IMG/VR virus record: IMGVR_UViG_3300002180_000007
Span: 1-29,814 of that record
Origin: a virus
DNA length: 29,814 bases
Reading direction: 5' to 3' (one strand)
Notes under the pieces: generated by a model
Database searches by the model: none
Told to the model about the DNA's origin: nothing
The model's input: only the letters and a program-made list of their open reading frames with translations
In this document: positions 15,787-22,487 of the stretch, piece after piece
How positions within the stretch are numbered: the first letter of the stretch is position 1
Layout: the number at the start of each line of letters is the position of its first letter
Made by a program: the position numbers and the translations under genes

Positions 15787-16245
15787 ATGGCAAAAATAAA
15801 AATGCCGGGTGATAGCTTTGGTGCTACAATATCAGTAAAACACAAAGGGGCAGCAATTGATGTTGATTTTGGTTTCTGTTTGCACTATAAAGGCCCAAAT
15901 CCCTGGCTTCCGTTATATCATGGAATGGCATTATGGATTGTAAAACCCGTATCTATTGGTGCCCATAGGGATTTCCAGACTATTAGCAAGTCCTTGACAG
16001 GGATTTGGAGTAGTCCTAATCCAGACTTGGAATCCCAGCCAGAAGTATTTGTTTGCGTTGCCCCCACTGGTACATTTTCACACCTTGAAAATCTAGGCAA
16101 TGGCAATTTCCGTGAGATAACTAATCGTTTATATTGGGATGATCTCAGGGAATTTGATGTTATCCTAGTACGAAAATATACCGGGATATATGAAAATGGA
16201 GCAGGGATTGCAGAATTTGATAACATATCCGCAACATTTAGTTAA
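15787..16245 (+). CDS. Virion protein with PGDS/HKG start and AEFDN tag
   Basis: This 152-residue protein has MPGDSFGATISVKHKGAAID at its start, a core with PWLPLYHGMALWIV and REFDVILVRKYTG, then AEFDNISATFS at the C-terminus. The first part matches the N-terminal module of the protein at 14589. The ending matches the small membrane protein just upstream. AGAGGTGAA precedes the ATG. It is not recognised as a named family. Beta-strand content and context favour a surface or vertex role. Confidence 0.65.
   Translation: MAKIKMPGDSFGATISVKHKGAAIDVDFGFCLHYKGPNPWLPLYHGMALWIVKPVSIGAHRDFQTISKSLTGIWSSPNPDLESQPEVFVCVAPTGTFSHLENLGNGNFREITNRLYWDDLREFDVILVRKYTGIYENGAGIAEFDNISATFS
16210..16242 (+). repeat. 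Copy 2 of the AEFDN-tag repeat
   Basis: The DNA encodes AEFDNISATFS. See copy 1 at 15738-15770. Each copy is followed by the next gene's ribosome site (GAGGTGAA). Confidence 0.7.
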
Positions 16246-16256
16246 GAGGTGAAAAG

Positions 16257-16619
16257 ATGAATAAGCATGTCGGACTCGGTTTAGCTTTGCTCTTGGTAGT
16301 AGGATTCTTTCTATGGCAAAAAAACCCGCCTCTCATGGATGGCTTATTGCTCCAGCCTGGACTTAATAATCAAGTAGTCTACATGGGAGCTGAAAAGCCA
16401 GTCGAGGAAGCCATAGCTCCCATTTTAGATTACATCCCTCATGGGGCTGCCTTTTGGGTAATACGAGATGGTCAATGGGATGTCTATCCTCCCCATGCTC
16501 CGGGTGATGCAACATTTACCACCTTGAAAACAGGTGATGTTTGTTCAATCGAAGTCACTCAGGAATGCTGGTGGGATTGGGGAAGCAATTACTCTTATTA
16601 TAAATTACCTCCCTCATAG
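16257..16619 (+). CDS. Membrane-anchored small protein
   Basis: An N-terminal helix (LGLALLLVVGFFLW) makes this 120-residue protein membrane-anchored or secreted. The rest (IPHGAAFWVIRDGQWDVY, then FTTLKTGDVCSI) matches the C-terminal module of the protein at 14589. AGAGGTGAAAAG precedes the ATG. A degenerate DNA copy of its central part follows the gene. Confidence 0.65.
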   Translation: MNKHVGLGLALLLVVGFFLWQKNPPLMDGLLLQPGLNNQVVYMGAEKPVEEAIAPILDYIPHGAAFWVIRDGQWDVYPPHAPGDATFTTLKTGDVCSIEVTQECWWDWGSNYSYYKLPPS

Positions 16620-16650
16620 AATTGCTTTTCAGATAATAAAGGATGGCAAA
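16603..16650 (+). pseudogene. Degenerate duplicate of the IPHGAAF segment
   Basis: The plus-strand frame ending at 16650 reads YLPHRIAFQIIKDGK, close to YIPHGAAFWVIRDGQ encoded at 16428-16476. The DNA of the two stretches is about 70% identical by eye over 58 bases. The first 17 bases are still inside the end of the upstream gene in another frame. The copy is a remnant that now carries the ribosome site (AAAGGAT) of the next gene. Confidence 0.55.
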
Positions 16651-16863
16651 ATGGCTGAAAATGAACTGTTGGCCAGGATAGACGAGCGTGTTGGGGCAAT
16701 GAAAGCATCACTTGATGAATCCCTTAGCTTGATACATGATCATGAGACACGCATAACAAGAGCAGAGGCTAGGATTTCAATGACATGGAAATTTGCTGGC
16801 TTGATAATTATAATGGTTAGTAGCGGATTGGGAGTATCGCAAATCATAAATATGTTCGTTTGA
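16651..16863 (+). CDS. Holin-like membrane protein (70 aa)
   Basis: The first 45 residues are charged and coiled-coil-like (MAENELLARIDERVGAMKAS, then HETRITRAEARISM), and a single membrane helix follows (FAGLIIIMVSSGLGVSQII). The order resembles XhlA-type phage haemolysin/holin accessory proteins. The ATG at 16651 follows AAAGGAT; the longer frame upstream is the degenerate repeat. It is the last gene of the rightward unit, a usual place for lysis genes. Confidence 0.7.
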   Translation: MAENELLARIDERVGAMKASLDESLSLIHDHETRITRAEARISMTWKFAGLIIIMVSSGLGVSQIINMFV

Positions 16864-16892
16864 CCTCCTTTCTTTCCCTCCCCTTTTTGGTG

Positions 16893-16930
16893 ACAACCTC
16901 TCTGGTTCCTGCTTCGGCTAGAGAGGTTGT
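16893..16930. terminator. Hairpin between converging units
   Basis: An 11-bp perfect stem (ACAACCTCTCT at 16893-16903 with AGAGAGGTTGT at 16920-16930) closes a 16-base loop. It lies between the stop of the rightward unit (16863) and that of the leftward unit (16990). No T run follows on either strand, so a role as a bidirectional terminator or RNA end protector is inferred from position. Confidence 0.55.
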
Positions 16931-16989
16931 TGCTTGTCCTTTGGCATAAAACCCTATAGGCAAGCAAGGCAAGCCCTCAGATTTCAAGC

Positions 16990-17124
16990 TCATGGCTTTA
17001 TCTCCTTAATCTTTGTATCAACTTTGACAAAAGGATCACTAAAGTAATGCCACAAGAACACTGCCACAAATCCTATCAGAGCTGGTACAAGTATCCATAA
17101 CATCCAAGAAAACAGGTTGCTCAT
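16990..17124 (-). CDS. Small membrane protein (44 aa)
   Basis: One membrane helix (WMLWILVPALIGFVAVFLWH) is followed by a basic tail. The ATG at 17124 overlaps the stop of the gene at 17121-17873 (ATGA). It is the last gene of the leftward unit. The upstream in-frame extension is rejected because it lies inside the neighbour. Function unknown; small membrane proteins here could aid lysis. Confidence 0.65.
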   Translation of the reverse strand: MSNLFSWMLWILVPALIGFVAVFLWHYFSDPFVKVDTKIKEIKP

Positions 17125-17873
17125 TGCAATTTTCCTCCCTCTCTCATTTCGTTGCCTTCTTGATAATTTACACCAATACAATAGATTCTATCGTGTATTC
17201 CTTCCCATTCAATTAGATATTCCGCTGTATTTCTTTTTCCATCGTCAAAAGTGAAGCTTACGAATAAACGGAATTCCCATTTCACTCTTTTATTTCTTAT
17301 TGATTCACGGAGATTATCTAAAATGCCTTGTACCAAGTATTGATGAATTTCCATATTGACTATTGCGCCAGCAGGTATTTCTTCTCTCAAATTGGCTTCA
17401 ATTGGCATAGCACATAATACCATGCGATTTTTGCTTGTATCATCATTCTCTATTGTTAATACTGCTCTTTTAAAACGCCATGAGACATTTGATAAGTTAA
17501 GAATTGTCTTGTTAATGACATAAAGCTCTATACAAGCATTCCCATCTGAATGACCTAATGTCTGAAGTAGGGATATTCGTTTCAATATCACATGTAAGCA
17601 AATATTGGGATTGCCTTGTAAATCTTGCAAATGCCCGTCTTTAAGATTGACTAGCCATTGTACTTTATCCATATCCCTTCTCCATACTTTATACGGAGCA
17701 ATGAGAAAAAAAGATATAAAAAGCATAAGCAAGCTTAAACCAAATACAGTCCATGAAATATAATGCCAAGGTTTATTTTGAGAAGCCAAGGCACTAAAAA
17801 GGCAAATTACAAAAGCAATGAAAGGTAATAACCCTGCAAAACCAATACCTAAACCAAGTTTTTTAAGCCACAT
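17121..17873 (-). CDS. Two-helix membrane protein with soluble domain
   Basis: Two transmembrane helices (about 9-30 and 40-60: LPFIAFVICLFSALA, WTVFGLSLLMLFISFFLIA) are followed by a cytoplasmic soluble domain of about 185 residues in this 250-residue protein, with beta-strand-like segments (WEFRLFVSFTFDDGKRNTAE). GAGGTAGAAAAA precedes the ATG. It is not recognised. It is fairly AT-rich like its neighbours. It could be a superinfection-exclusion or host-membrane protein; that is a guess from topology. Confidence 0.65.
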   Translation of the reverse strand: MWLKKLGLGIGFAGLLPFIAFVICLFSALASQNKPWHYISWTVFGLSLLMLFISFFLIAPYKVWRRDMDKVQWLVNLKDGHLQDLQGNPNICLHVILKRISLLQTLGHSDGNACIELYVINKTILNLSNVSWRFKRAVLTIENDDTSKNRMVLCAMPIEANLREEIPAGAIVNMEIHQYLVQGILDNLRESIRNKRVKWEFRLFVSFTFDDGKRNTAEYLIEWEGIHDRIYCIGVNYQEGNEMREGGKLQ

Positions 17874-17924
17874 TTTTTCTACCTCTTTCTAAATTTTCTA
17901 CTAATATTTGAACAAGAGAATATA

Positions 17925-18497
17925 TCAAGCCCTCACGTCAAGTACATTTCTTAAATCTTGCTCTGTGGGCTGGTAGTAATCCAGGGTTATTCTCATGTTG
18001 CTATGTCCACAAAGCCGAGCAAGTGTAAAAGGATGCACTCCATGGCTTACATGATAATAAACAAAGCCATGCCGGAACATGTGCGGATGTATGCTTTGCC
18101 ATCCTCGTATATCTGCTTTTTCAGCACATCTTCTCAATTGATTCCGGTAAGTGTTCTCATGCTTGGGGAATATCTTAGTATCAGAACTCATGCTCGTATT
18201 CTTAATGTAATCGAACATGTCGATACCTAGAATCGTGGTAATTGGCAATGCTTCTTTTTTGGGCTTACGCTTCTTTAGCCTTACAATCATTAGAGAATAT
18301 TGTCCCTCATGATATTTCAGATCGCTAGCCTTGAGAGGCAATATCTCATTAATTCGCAATCCTGTATACCATAGAGTCTTGAACAATAAGCGAACTCCCG
18401 GCTGATCTGCTTTCAACCAGATAGCTTCAGCTTCTTGTTCTGTTACATGGGCATACTCTTTTGACTGGTGATCTGCAATGGCAATGGAGTATGTCAT
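17925..18497 (-). CDS. Minimal tyrosine recombinase (integrase or resolvase)
   Basis: This 190-residue protein is the catalytic domain only. Arg48 (TGLRINEI), a Lys-rich hairpin (75-81), His139-x-x-Arg142 (HMFRHGF), His165 (LCGHSNM) and Tyr174/175 (LDYYQP) complete the active site. The usual N-terminal SAM-like core-binding domain is absent, and no room for it exists since the upstream gene ends 6 bases before this start. It could integrate the circular genome or resolve dimers. No clear Shine-Dalgarno site was seen, so translation is probably coupled. No attachment site was identified. Confidence 0.8.
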   Translation of the reverse strand: MTYSIAIADHQSKEYAHVTEQEAEAIWLKADQPGVRLLFKTLWYTGLRINEILPLKASDLKYHEGQYSLMIVRLKKRKPKKEALPITTILGIDMFDYIKNTSMSSDTKIFPKHENTYRNQLRRCAEKADIRGWQSIHPHMFRHGFVYYHVSHGVHPFTLARLCGHSNMRITLDYYQPTEQDLRNVLDVRA

Positions 18498-18503
18498 TAT
18501 TGT

Positions 18504-18977
18504 TTATCCGAATATCAATATTTTAGGGGCATACCCTGATTTTTCGAATGGCAAGTATACTTTGCCACCTTGAGGCTCCAAGATGTAGAGTGACACTTTA
18601 CTTCTTTCATCCAGGGCAGCGAAGACGTTAAACCCATGCCATCCCATGGGGCTATCCCCAATCACAACGCCACAAGTATTCAGCTTGTACTTTCGTGCCA
18701 CCTCCGCGGCAAAAAACATGGCAAAATTCTCACAATCAAATACATCCTTTTCATACCTCGGCAACCTTGTTTGAATGTCTTTGATTATGCCAGTCCAATC
18801 TTTGCGCGAGACAAACACATACTTCTTGTCCCACAAGTGAGTATCAATTTCATGTCCGAATGAGCTAACGCAAAGTGCTTGCAAGGTATCCCTATGAATG
18901 TCAAACTTCTTGAGCCGGGGAATCTTCTCTATGCTTGTATTGATTCTTGGGATTCCTAACTTCTCACAAAACGTCAT
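18504..18977 (-). CDS. MOA-related cysteine protease-like protein
   Basis: The order Cys82 (DVFDCENFAMFF), His114 (MGWHGFN) and Glu134 (LEPQGGK) in this 157-residue protein fits the papain-like fold of the Marasmius oreades agglutinin C-terminal domain (MOA-related proteins). Such domains occur in phages, where the role is mostly unknown. AAGGAG lies 8 bases before the ATG. The neighbouring membrane proteins make a lysis or host-modifying role possible. There is no signal peptide. The Cys-His-Glu triad is seen; the activity is inferred. Confidence 0.75.
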   Translation of the reverse strand: MTFCEKLGIPRINTSIEKIPRLKKFDIHRDTLQALCVSSFGHEIDTHLWDKKYVFVSRKDWTGIIKDIQTRLPRYEKDVFDCENFAMFFAAEVARKYKLNTCGVVIGDSPMGWHGFNVFAALDERSKVSLYILEPQGGKVYLPFEKSGYAPKILIFG

Positions 18978-18978
18978 T

Positions 18979-19266
18979 TTATTCTCCTTCCTCTTCTTTT
19001 TTTAACATCATCTCAAGCTCTTCTAATGTGAAGTGATTTCCGAGGGAAAACATAAGCCCACCCACTGACATTGCATCAATTAGCCTGTCATCTAAACTGT
19101 TTTTACCTCTTTGCATACTGCTCGAAATAGCATAAGTTGCAGTATGTCGTATTACTGGTTCAAGCATATTCATTACCCTTGTGTGCTCTGAGATGTTTGG
19201 TTCTATCCTTGCTTTGAGTTCCTCGAATATTTTGCCATTGTATGGTTGCTTCTCTTGATCGACCAT
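18979..19266 (-). CDS. Small helical protein (95 aa)
   Basis: The protein is helical and acidic at the end (LEELEMMLKKEEEGE). Middle segments (RHTATYAISSSMQRGKNSLDD) are not typical of a known family. AAGGAGGG lies 7 bases before the ATG. It ends 1 base before the start of the MOA-related gene. Confidence 0.6.
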   Translation of the reverse strand: MVDQEKQPYNGKIFEELKARIEPNISEHTRVMNMLEPVIRHTATYAISSSMQRGKNSLDDRLIDAMSVGGLMFSLGNHFTLEELEMMLKKEEEGE

Positions 19267-19319
19267 TAAATTTCCCTCCTTTTTTTTATTTTAGCTCAGT
19301 ATGATACATCCCGGATAAG

Positions 19320-19403
19320 TTACTTATTCTCCCACCATGACAGGAAAAAACAAACTATGATTAAAATCACAAGTGCATGTATTATGGCTACAAGTATATT
19401 CAT
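19320..19403 (-). CDS. Tiny membrane peptide (27 aa)
   Basis: The peptide is almost one membrane helix (ILVAIIHALVILIIVCFFL) ending SWWENK. It starts 3 bases after the stop of the next peptide upstream. GGGTGA precedes the ATG. It has the size and form of small phage holin-like or membrane peptides, but no function can be assigned. Confidence 0.5.
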   Translation of the reverse strand: MNILVAIIHALVILIIVCFFLSWWENK

Positions 19404-19406
19404 AGA

Positions 19407-19508
19407 TCATTCACCCTTTGATAACTTCCATATCAGCACAGCCAGAATTACAATTAAAGCTACCCATATTATGACTGCTACAGTTACAATATTTATAAGC
19501 GTGGACAT
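19407..19508 (-). CDS. Tiny membrane peptide (33 aa)
   Basis: It starts MSTLINIVTVAVIIWV and continues with a hydrophobic helix to WKLSKGE. GGAGATC lies 8 bases before the ATG. Together with the 27-residue peptide it forms a pair of overlapping-context membrane peptides, which could be lysis or lysis-control peptides. Confidence 0.55.
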   Translation of the reverse strand: MSTLINIVTVAVIIWVALIVILAVLIWKLSKGE

Positions 19509-19522
19509 AGCTTGATCTCCTT

Positions 19523-19750
19523 TCATTCCTTGGTAAATAGATTATTCACGCTAGATTTAATGGAATCAGGCAAACTATTCCCTAATACGTCAAGCCACAC
19601 CTTTTTAGCATTATTAAACGTGATTGGGATGCCAAAATCTTCTAGCGCCTCAATGATATACTCAGCTATCAAAAAGGAATTAATCCAGTCAGCTAGTTCA
19701 TAGGTAATAATTGCACGTTCTACTGGCATAAATTCTTTTTCCCTGTCCAT
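19523..19750 (-). CDS. Small unknown protein (75 aa)
   Basis: The sequence is mixed helical (VERAIITYELADWINSFLIA, then ALEDFGIPITFNNAKKVWLDVLGNS), with no known motif. GGAGGAATC lies 9 bases before the ATG. It sits between the small membrane peptides and the zinc protein. Confidence 0.6.
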   Translation of the reverse strand: MDREKEFMPVERAIITYELADWINSFLIAEYIIEALEDFGIPITFNNAKKVWLDVLGNSLPDSIKSSVNNLFTKE

Positions 19751-19765
19751 TATTAGATTCCTCCT

Positions 19766-20005
19766 TTATCCTTTCGTTATCTCCTCTGGCACCTCAAGAC
19801 GCTCACCACAGTAAGGGCAGAATAATATTTCCAACCCGCAGAGATAATTATCCTCATTGCCATTATCCACAAATTTACAGAACCATTTGTTTGATTCAAT
19901 GTGCCAGATAGCTAAAGCGTATTTATCCGCATTATTCCTGGCTTCAATTGCCTTGCTACCATCACATGTATGAATCCAAGTATCGCCATTTTGATGATAT
20001 GCCAT
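19766..20005 (-). CDS. Zinc-ribbon-like protein (79 aa)
   Basis: The C-terminal CPYCGERLEVP is half of a zinc ribbon; other Cys lie at HTC and FCKF. The N-terminal DTWIHTCDGSKAIEARNNAD and WHIESNKWFCKFV segments alternate in beta-prone style. The ATG at 20005 follows GGGAGGC; an in-frame ATG 13 codons earlier would overlap the next gene upstream. The function is unknown. Confidence 0.65.
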   Translation of the reverse strand: MAYHQNGDTWIHTCDGSKAIEARNNADKYALAIWHIESNKWFCKFVDNGNEDNYLCGLEILFCPYCGERLEVPEEITKG

Positions 20006-20024
20006 ATCAGCCTCCCTTATTTTG

Positions 20025-20171
20025 TTAGAATCCGTAAAAAGCAACCAGTATAAGCTGTGCCCACTTAAATCCTTGATAAGCGAAGCCTATCCCTATTCCT
20101 ACAACGAAGCAAGCACAGCACCCTGCAACTAAGCCTATAACTATGTTTGTGAGCCTCTTAAGATATTTCAT
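20025..20171 (-). CDS. Small membrane protein with Cys-rich helix (48 aa)
   Basis: The N-terminus is basic (MKYLKRL) and leads into a hydrophobic run (VIGLVAGCCACFVVGIGIGF) and then QGFKWAQLILVAFYGF. It has one or two membrane helices. GGAAGGATA precedes the ATG. This short gene sits neatly between its neighbours. Confidence 0.6.
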   Translation of the reverse strand: MKYLKRLTNIVIGLVAGCCACFVVGIGIGFAYQGFKWAQLILVAFYGF

Positions 20172-20181
20172 TATCCTTCCC

Positions 20182-20430
20182 TCACTTATCACCTATGATT
20201 TCTCCGATAGCTATGCAAACAAGTTTAGCAAGGCTATCAATTCTGATTTGCGAATCCTCAAAGTCTTCTATTGCTTTATCAATATCATCTTCGTGAATAT
20301 TGTTTGTAGCAATATCATGGGCAATCCTGCTTTTTTTTTCGAGTAAAGCAAGGATTTCGCTAGCATGCTCTCGTAGCATGTCTTCTTTGCTTCTGTCTGT
20401 GTCCTCTTGGGATTTCCCGATTGATTCCAT
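20182..20430 (-). CDS. Acidic helical protein (82 aa)
   Basis: The protein is highly charged and helical (SQEDTDRSKEDMLREHASEI, ALLEKKSRIAHDIATNN, DDIDKAIEDFED). AGGAGG lies 12 bases before the ATG. It has no known motif; a coiled-coil or ATPase-partner role is possible. Confidence 0.6.
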   Translation of the reverse strand: MESIGKSQEDTDRSKEDMLREHASEILALLEKKSRIAHDIATNNIHEDDIDKAIEDFEDSQIRIDSLAKLVCIAIGEIIGDK

Positions 20431-20450
20431 TTGTTCAATACCTCCTCTTT

Positions 20451-21089
20451 TTAGCTCCTCTCATATTCCCCTTGTAGCATTCTTTCAGAGATTTCTGTCG
20501 CTATGGCTTCATGCATAGCATTAGCTTGGTAGTCCTCATCAGGTTTTCCAATAGCCCACGAATTGCTGAATGAAATAGTCTCTGGTAATCCAGAGTTATC
20601 ATACTCACGATGAGTCAGAAATACCATGGTTTCATAGTACCTATCAGTGCCAACTCTATTTGCATTATGCGTACCTATCATGCCAACTGTAGATACCGTA
20701 ATATGCAAGGCATCTAGTATTAGTTCAGTATGCCGTCTAAATTGGCACATATGTGCACAAACGTGATGTCCTGCCCAGCCTTTTTCAATTTTGTACACCT
20801 CACGAATCATGCCTTCAGGTATTATGTAAGCTTCCACATCCTGATTGATTAAAGGTAATATCACCTCATTGTATTTCTCCGGGGGTAATTCAACAGTTAC
20901 ATATTGCCTGATACCATGCACTTCATGTTCAGGCTTATCCCAAGTTTCTGTGTTCAGTGCTTCTACCATGATACCTTTGTCTTCAAGGCGGTAAATCATC
21001 TTCCGCATAATTTCACATATTGCTAGCGTTTGAGCAATGCCTTGACCCTCAGTTTCTATATGTCTTGAACAAGTTAATTTTATCTTCAT
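20451..21089 (-). CDS. Unknown protein, paralogue of the gene at 21387
   Basis: The C-terminal half of this 212-residue protein (FRRHTELILDALHITVSTVG to the ending EISERMLQGEYERS) matches the whole of the 115-residue protein at 21387-21734. The N-terminal half (SRHIETEGQGIAQTLAICEI, then VTVELPPEKYNEVILPL) is unique to it. A Fragile-X-F membrane protein gene separates the two. GAGGG precedes the ATG at a wide spacing. The function is unknown. Confidence 0.65.
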   Translation of the reverse strand: MKIKLTCSRHIETEGQGIAQTLAICEIMRKMIYRLEDKGIMVEALNTETWDKPEHEVHGIRQYVTVELPPEKYNEVILPLINQDVEAYIIPEGMIREVYKIEKGWAGHHVCAHMCQFRRHTELILDALHITVSTVGMIGTHNANRVGTDRYYETMVFLTHREYDNSGLPETISFSNSWAIGKPDEDYQANAMHEAIATEISERMLQGEYERS

Positions 21090-21131
21090 TTCATTTTTCC
21101 CTCTTTTTGGCTTGCGAGCTATCCTATGCTA

Positions 21132-21350
21132 TTATTTTCTCCGGAAGGTCATGCCACGAGATTTGCCAAAGGCCATGATGATGATAAGGATCAGGAATAC
21201 CAGAAGTCCTCCTGATACAGTTATCAATATCGGAGACAAGACCCACCACCACGACCAAGCTATAACACCTGTCAATTTCAGTGCTATGAATAAGACTGTT
21301 AGCAACGTGGCCAAACCCACACCTCCGTTTGTGCTTAATTTGTCGTCCAT
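21132..21350 (-). CDS. Transmembrane Fragile-X-F-type protein (72 aa)
   Basis: Two membrane helices (LATLLTVLFIALKLTGVI and LSPILITVSGGLLVFLILIIIMAF) surround WSWWWVLSPI, the hallmark of a small phage and bacterial protein family annotated as transmembrane Fragile-X-F. Its role is unknown. AAAGGAG precedes the ATG. Confidence 0.75.
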   Translation of the reverse strand: MDDKLSTNGGVGLATLLTVLFIALKLTGVIAWSWWWVLSPILITVSGGLLVFLILIIIMAFGKSRGMTFRRK

Positions 21351-21386
21351 TCTGATTCTTCTCCTTTCTTTTTTAGCTATGATGTT

Positions 21387-21734
21387 CTAATATTGGTTCT
21401 CTTTATACTCTCCTCGTAGCATTCTTTCGGAGATTTCTGTCACTACAGCTTTATGCATATTATCAGCTTCATCAAATTCGTTAGGCTCTTTGATATGCCA
21501 GGGACTATCAAAGGAAATAGCTTCAGGCTTTCCAGTATTGTAATACTTCTTCCCTGCATGCATTGCCCTTGTTTCAAAACCTAGCATATCATCTGTCCTA
21601 GCTGTAAACACCTTAATACATAAATCACCTAAGCTTAATATTGTGTATCGCCTGTACTGGCATTCACACCCCGGGTCAAAATAACTTAGCCAGCCTGATT
21701 CATCCCTTCGTATTTTCTTTTTTCTACCCCACAT
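21387..21734 (-). CDS. Unknown protein, paralogue of the gene at 20451
   Basis: Of 115 residues, the last 45 (KPEAISFDSPWHIKEPNEFD to EISERMLRGEYKEN) are close to the end of the 212-residue protein. CECQYRRYTILSLGDL aligns with its CQFRRHTELILDAL. It lacks the first half, so it is a shortened duplicate. GAGGTGAAATAAC precedes the ATG. It starts just after the inverted-repeat region. Confidence 0.65.
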   Translation of the reverse strand: MWGRKKKIRRDESGWLSYFDPGCECQYRRYTILSLGDLCIKVFTARTDDMLGFETRAMHAGKKYYNTGKPEAISFDSPWHIKEPNEFDEADNMHKAVVTEISERMLRGEYKENQY

Positions 21735-21765
21735 GTTATTTCACCTCTCTTTTTTTTGGTTTGGG

Positions 21766-21891
21766 GAATTGTAGATAATAATCAAAAGCTACAACTTTAA
21801 GATCATTTTAGCATTACCCGGTCAGGTTGTACACTCAAGAACAATAGCCAAAAACCACGAAAACTGTAGCTTACAACACTATCTACAATTC
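21766..21891. repeat. Nested inverted repeats, possible structured RNA or site
   Basis: GAATTGTAGATA (21766-21777) pairs with TATCTACAATTC (21880-21891), and inside it AAGCTACA (21786-21793) pairs with TGTAGCTT (21865-21872). The outer right arm overlaps the stop of the gene at 21883. The loop of about 70 bases has no strong coding potential. It could be a structured leader, a terminator of the upstream gene, or a recombinase or replication site. Confidence 0.6.
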
Positions 21892-22116
21892 TAAGTTCAA
21901 AACCTCAATACACAGTGCCATCTTGTTGCTTGCCAGGGTGAGGTCTCTTATCAATGTCAAGGCTTTGAGTCTTTCGTTGCTATCCTTGGGATTGTCTTTT
22001 AGCCATTGGGCCCCGGTTGTCAAGCGATCTCTGATCTCATCTTGTCTCCTGCCAATTGAGGCCAGAATATCATCAAAGAATTGCAAGTCACCAGTCAAAT
22101 CTTTATTGTTATACAT
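21883..22116 (-). CDS. Helical protein (77 aa)
   Basis: The sequence is helical and charged (LQFFDDILASIGRRQDEIRD, then LTLIRDLTLASNKMALCIEV). The start overlaps the stop of the gene at 22109 (8 bases). The stop is inside the inverted repeat. It has no known motif. A companion of the coiled-coil protein upstream is likely. Confidence 0.6.
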   Translation of the reverse strand: MYNNKDLTGDLQFFDDILASIGRRQDEIRDRLTTGAQWLKDNPKDSNERLKALTLIRDLTLASNKMALCIEVLNLEL

Positions 22117-22441
22117 CCTGCTTCATTTCCTTGCCTATTTCAAAGCCCCAGGCAGCATATCTTGCACTTGTGAGGTCTCTTACTTGCTTTTTACAATAAT
22201 CAATTTCGTCAACAATATCAGGCAACAAGCTAGAAATCTTTTGTAGTGCATTCACAAGGCTTTTTATACCATGCTCATGATATTCAACATGCTCAGCAAC
22301 ATCAGTCTTTGAATTTTTAAGTTGAACCTTTATCCTTGCTCTTATCTTTCCTTGCATTCTTAAATATTCTTCCATTTGCTGCTCATGCCATTTGATATTT
22401 TCCTTTAGCATTTCAATTGTTTTACTATTCACATCTTCCAT
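22109..22441 (-). CDS. Coiled-coil protein (110 aa)
   Basis: Heptad-like repeats run through residues 10-60 (LKENIKWHEQQMEEYLRMQG) and from 60 to 95. The C-terminus (ARYAAWGFEIGKEMK) is amphipathic. GGAAGGGG lies before the ATG. The gene shares an overlap with the one downstream, suggesting coupled translation. Function unknown. Confidence 0.6.
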   Translation of the reverse strand: MEDVNSKTIEMLKENIKWHEQQMEEYLRMQGKIRARIKVQLKNSKTDVAEHVEYHEHGIKSLVNALQKISSLLPDIVDEIDYCKKQVRDLTSARYAAWGFEIGKEMKQDV

Positions 22442-22487
22442 TGCCTATCCCCTTCCTTTGCCTCGCTGTAAGCCAAATCTGAGCGTT

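Noticed and set aside
16864-16989. Extra small gene between converging units
   Set aside because: Frames are short, without ribosome sites, and cross the hairpin.
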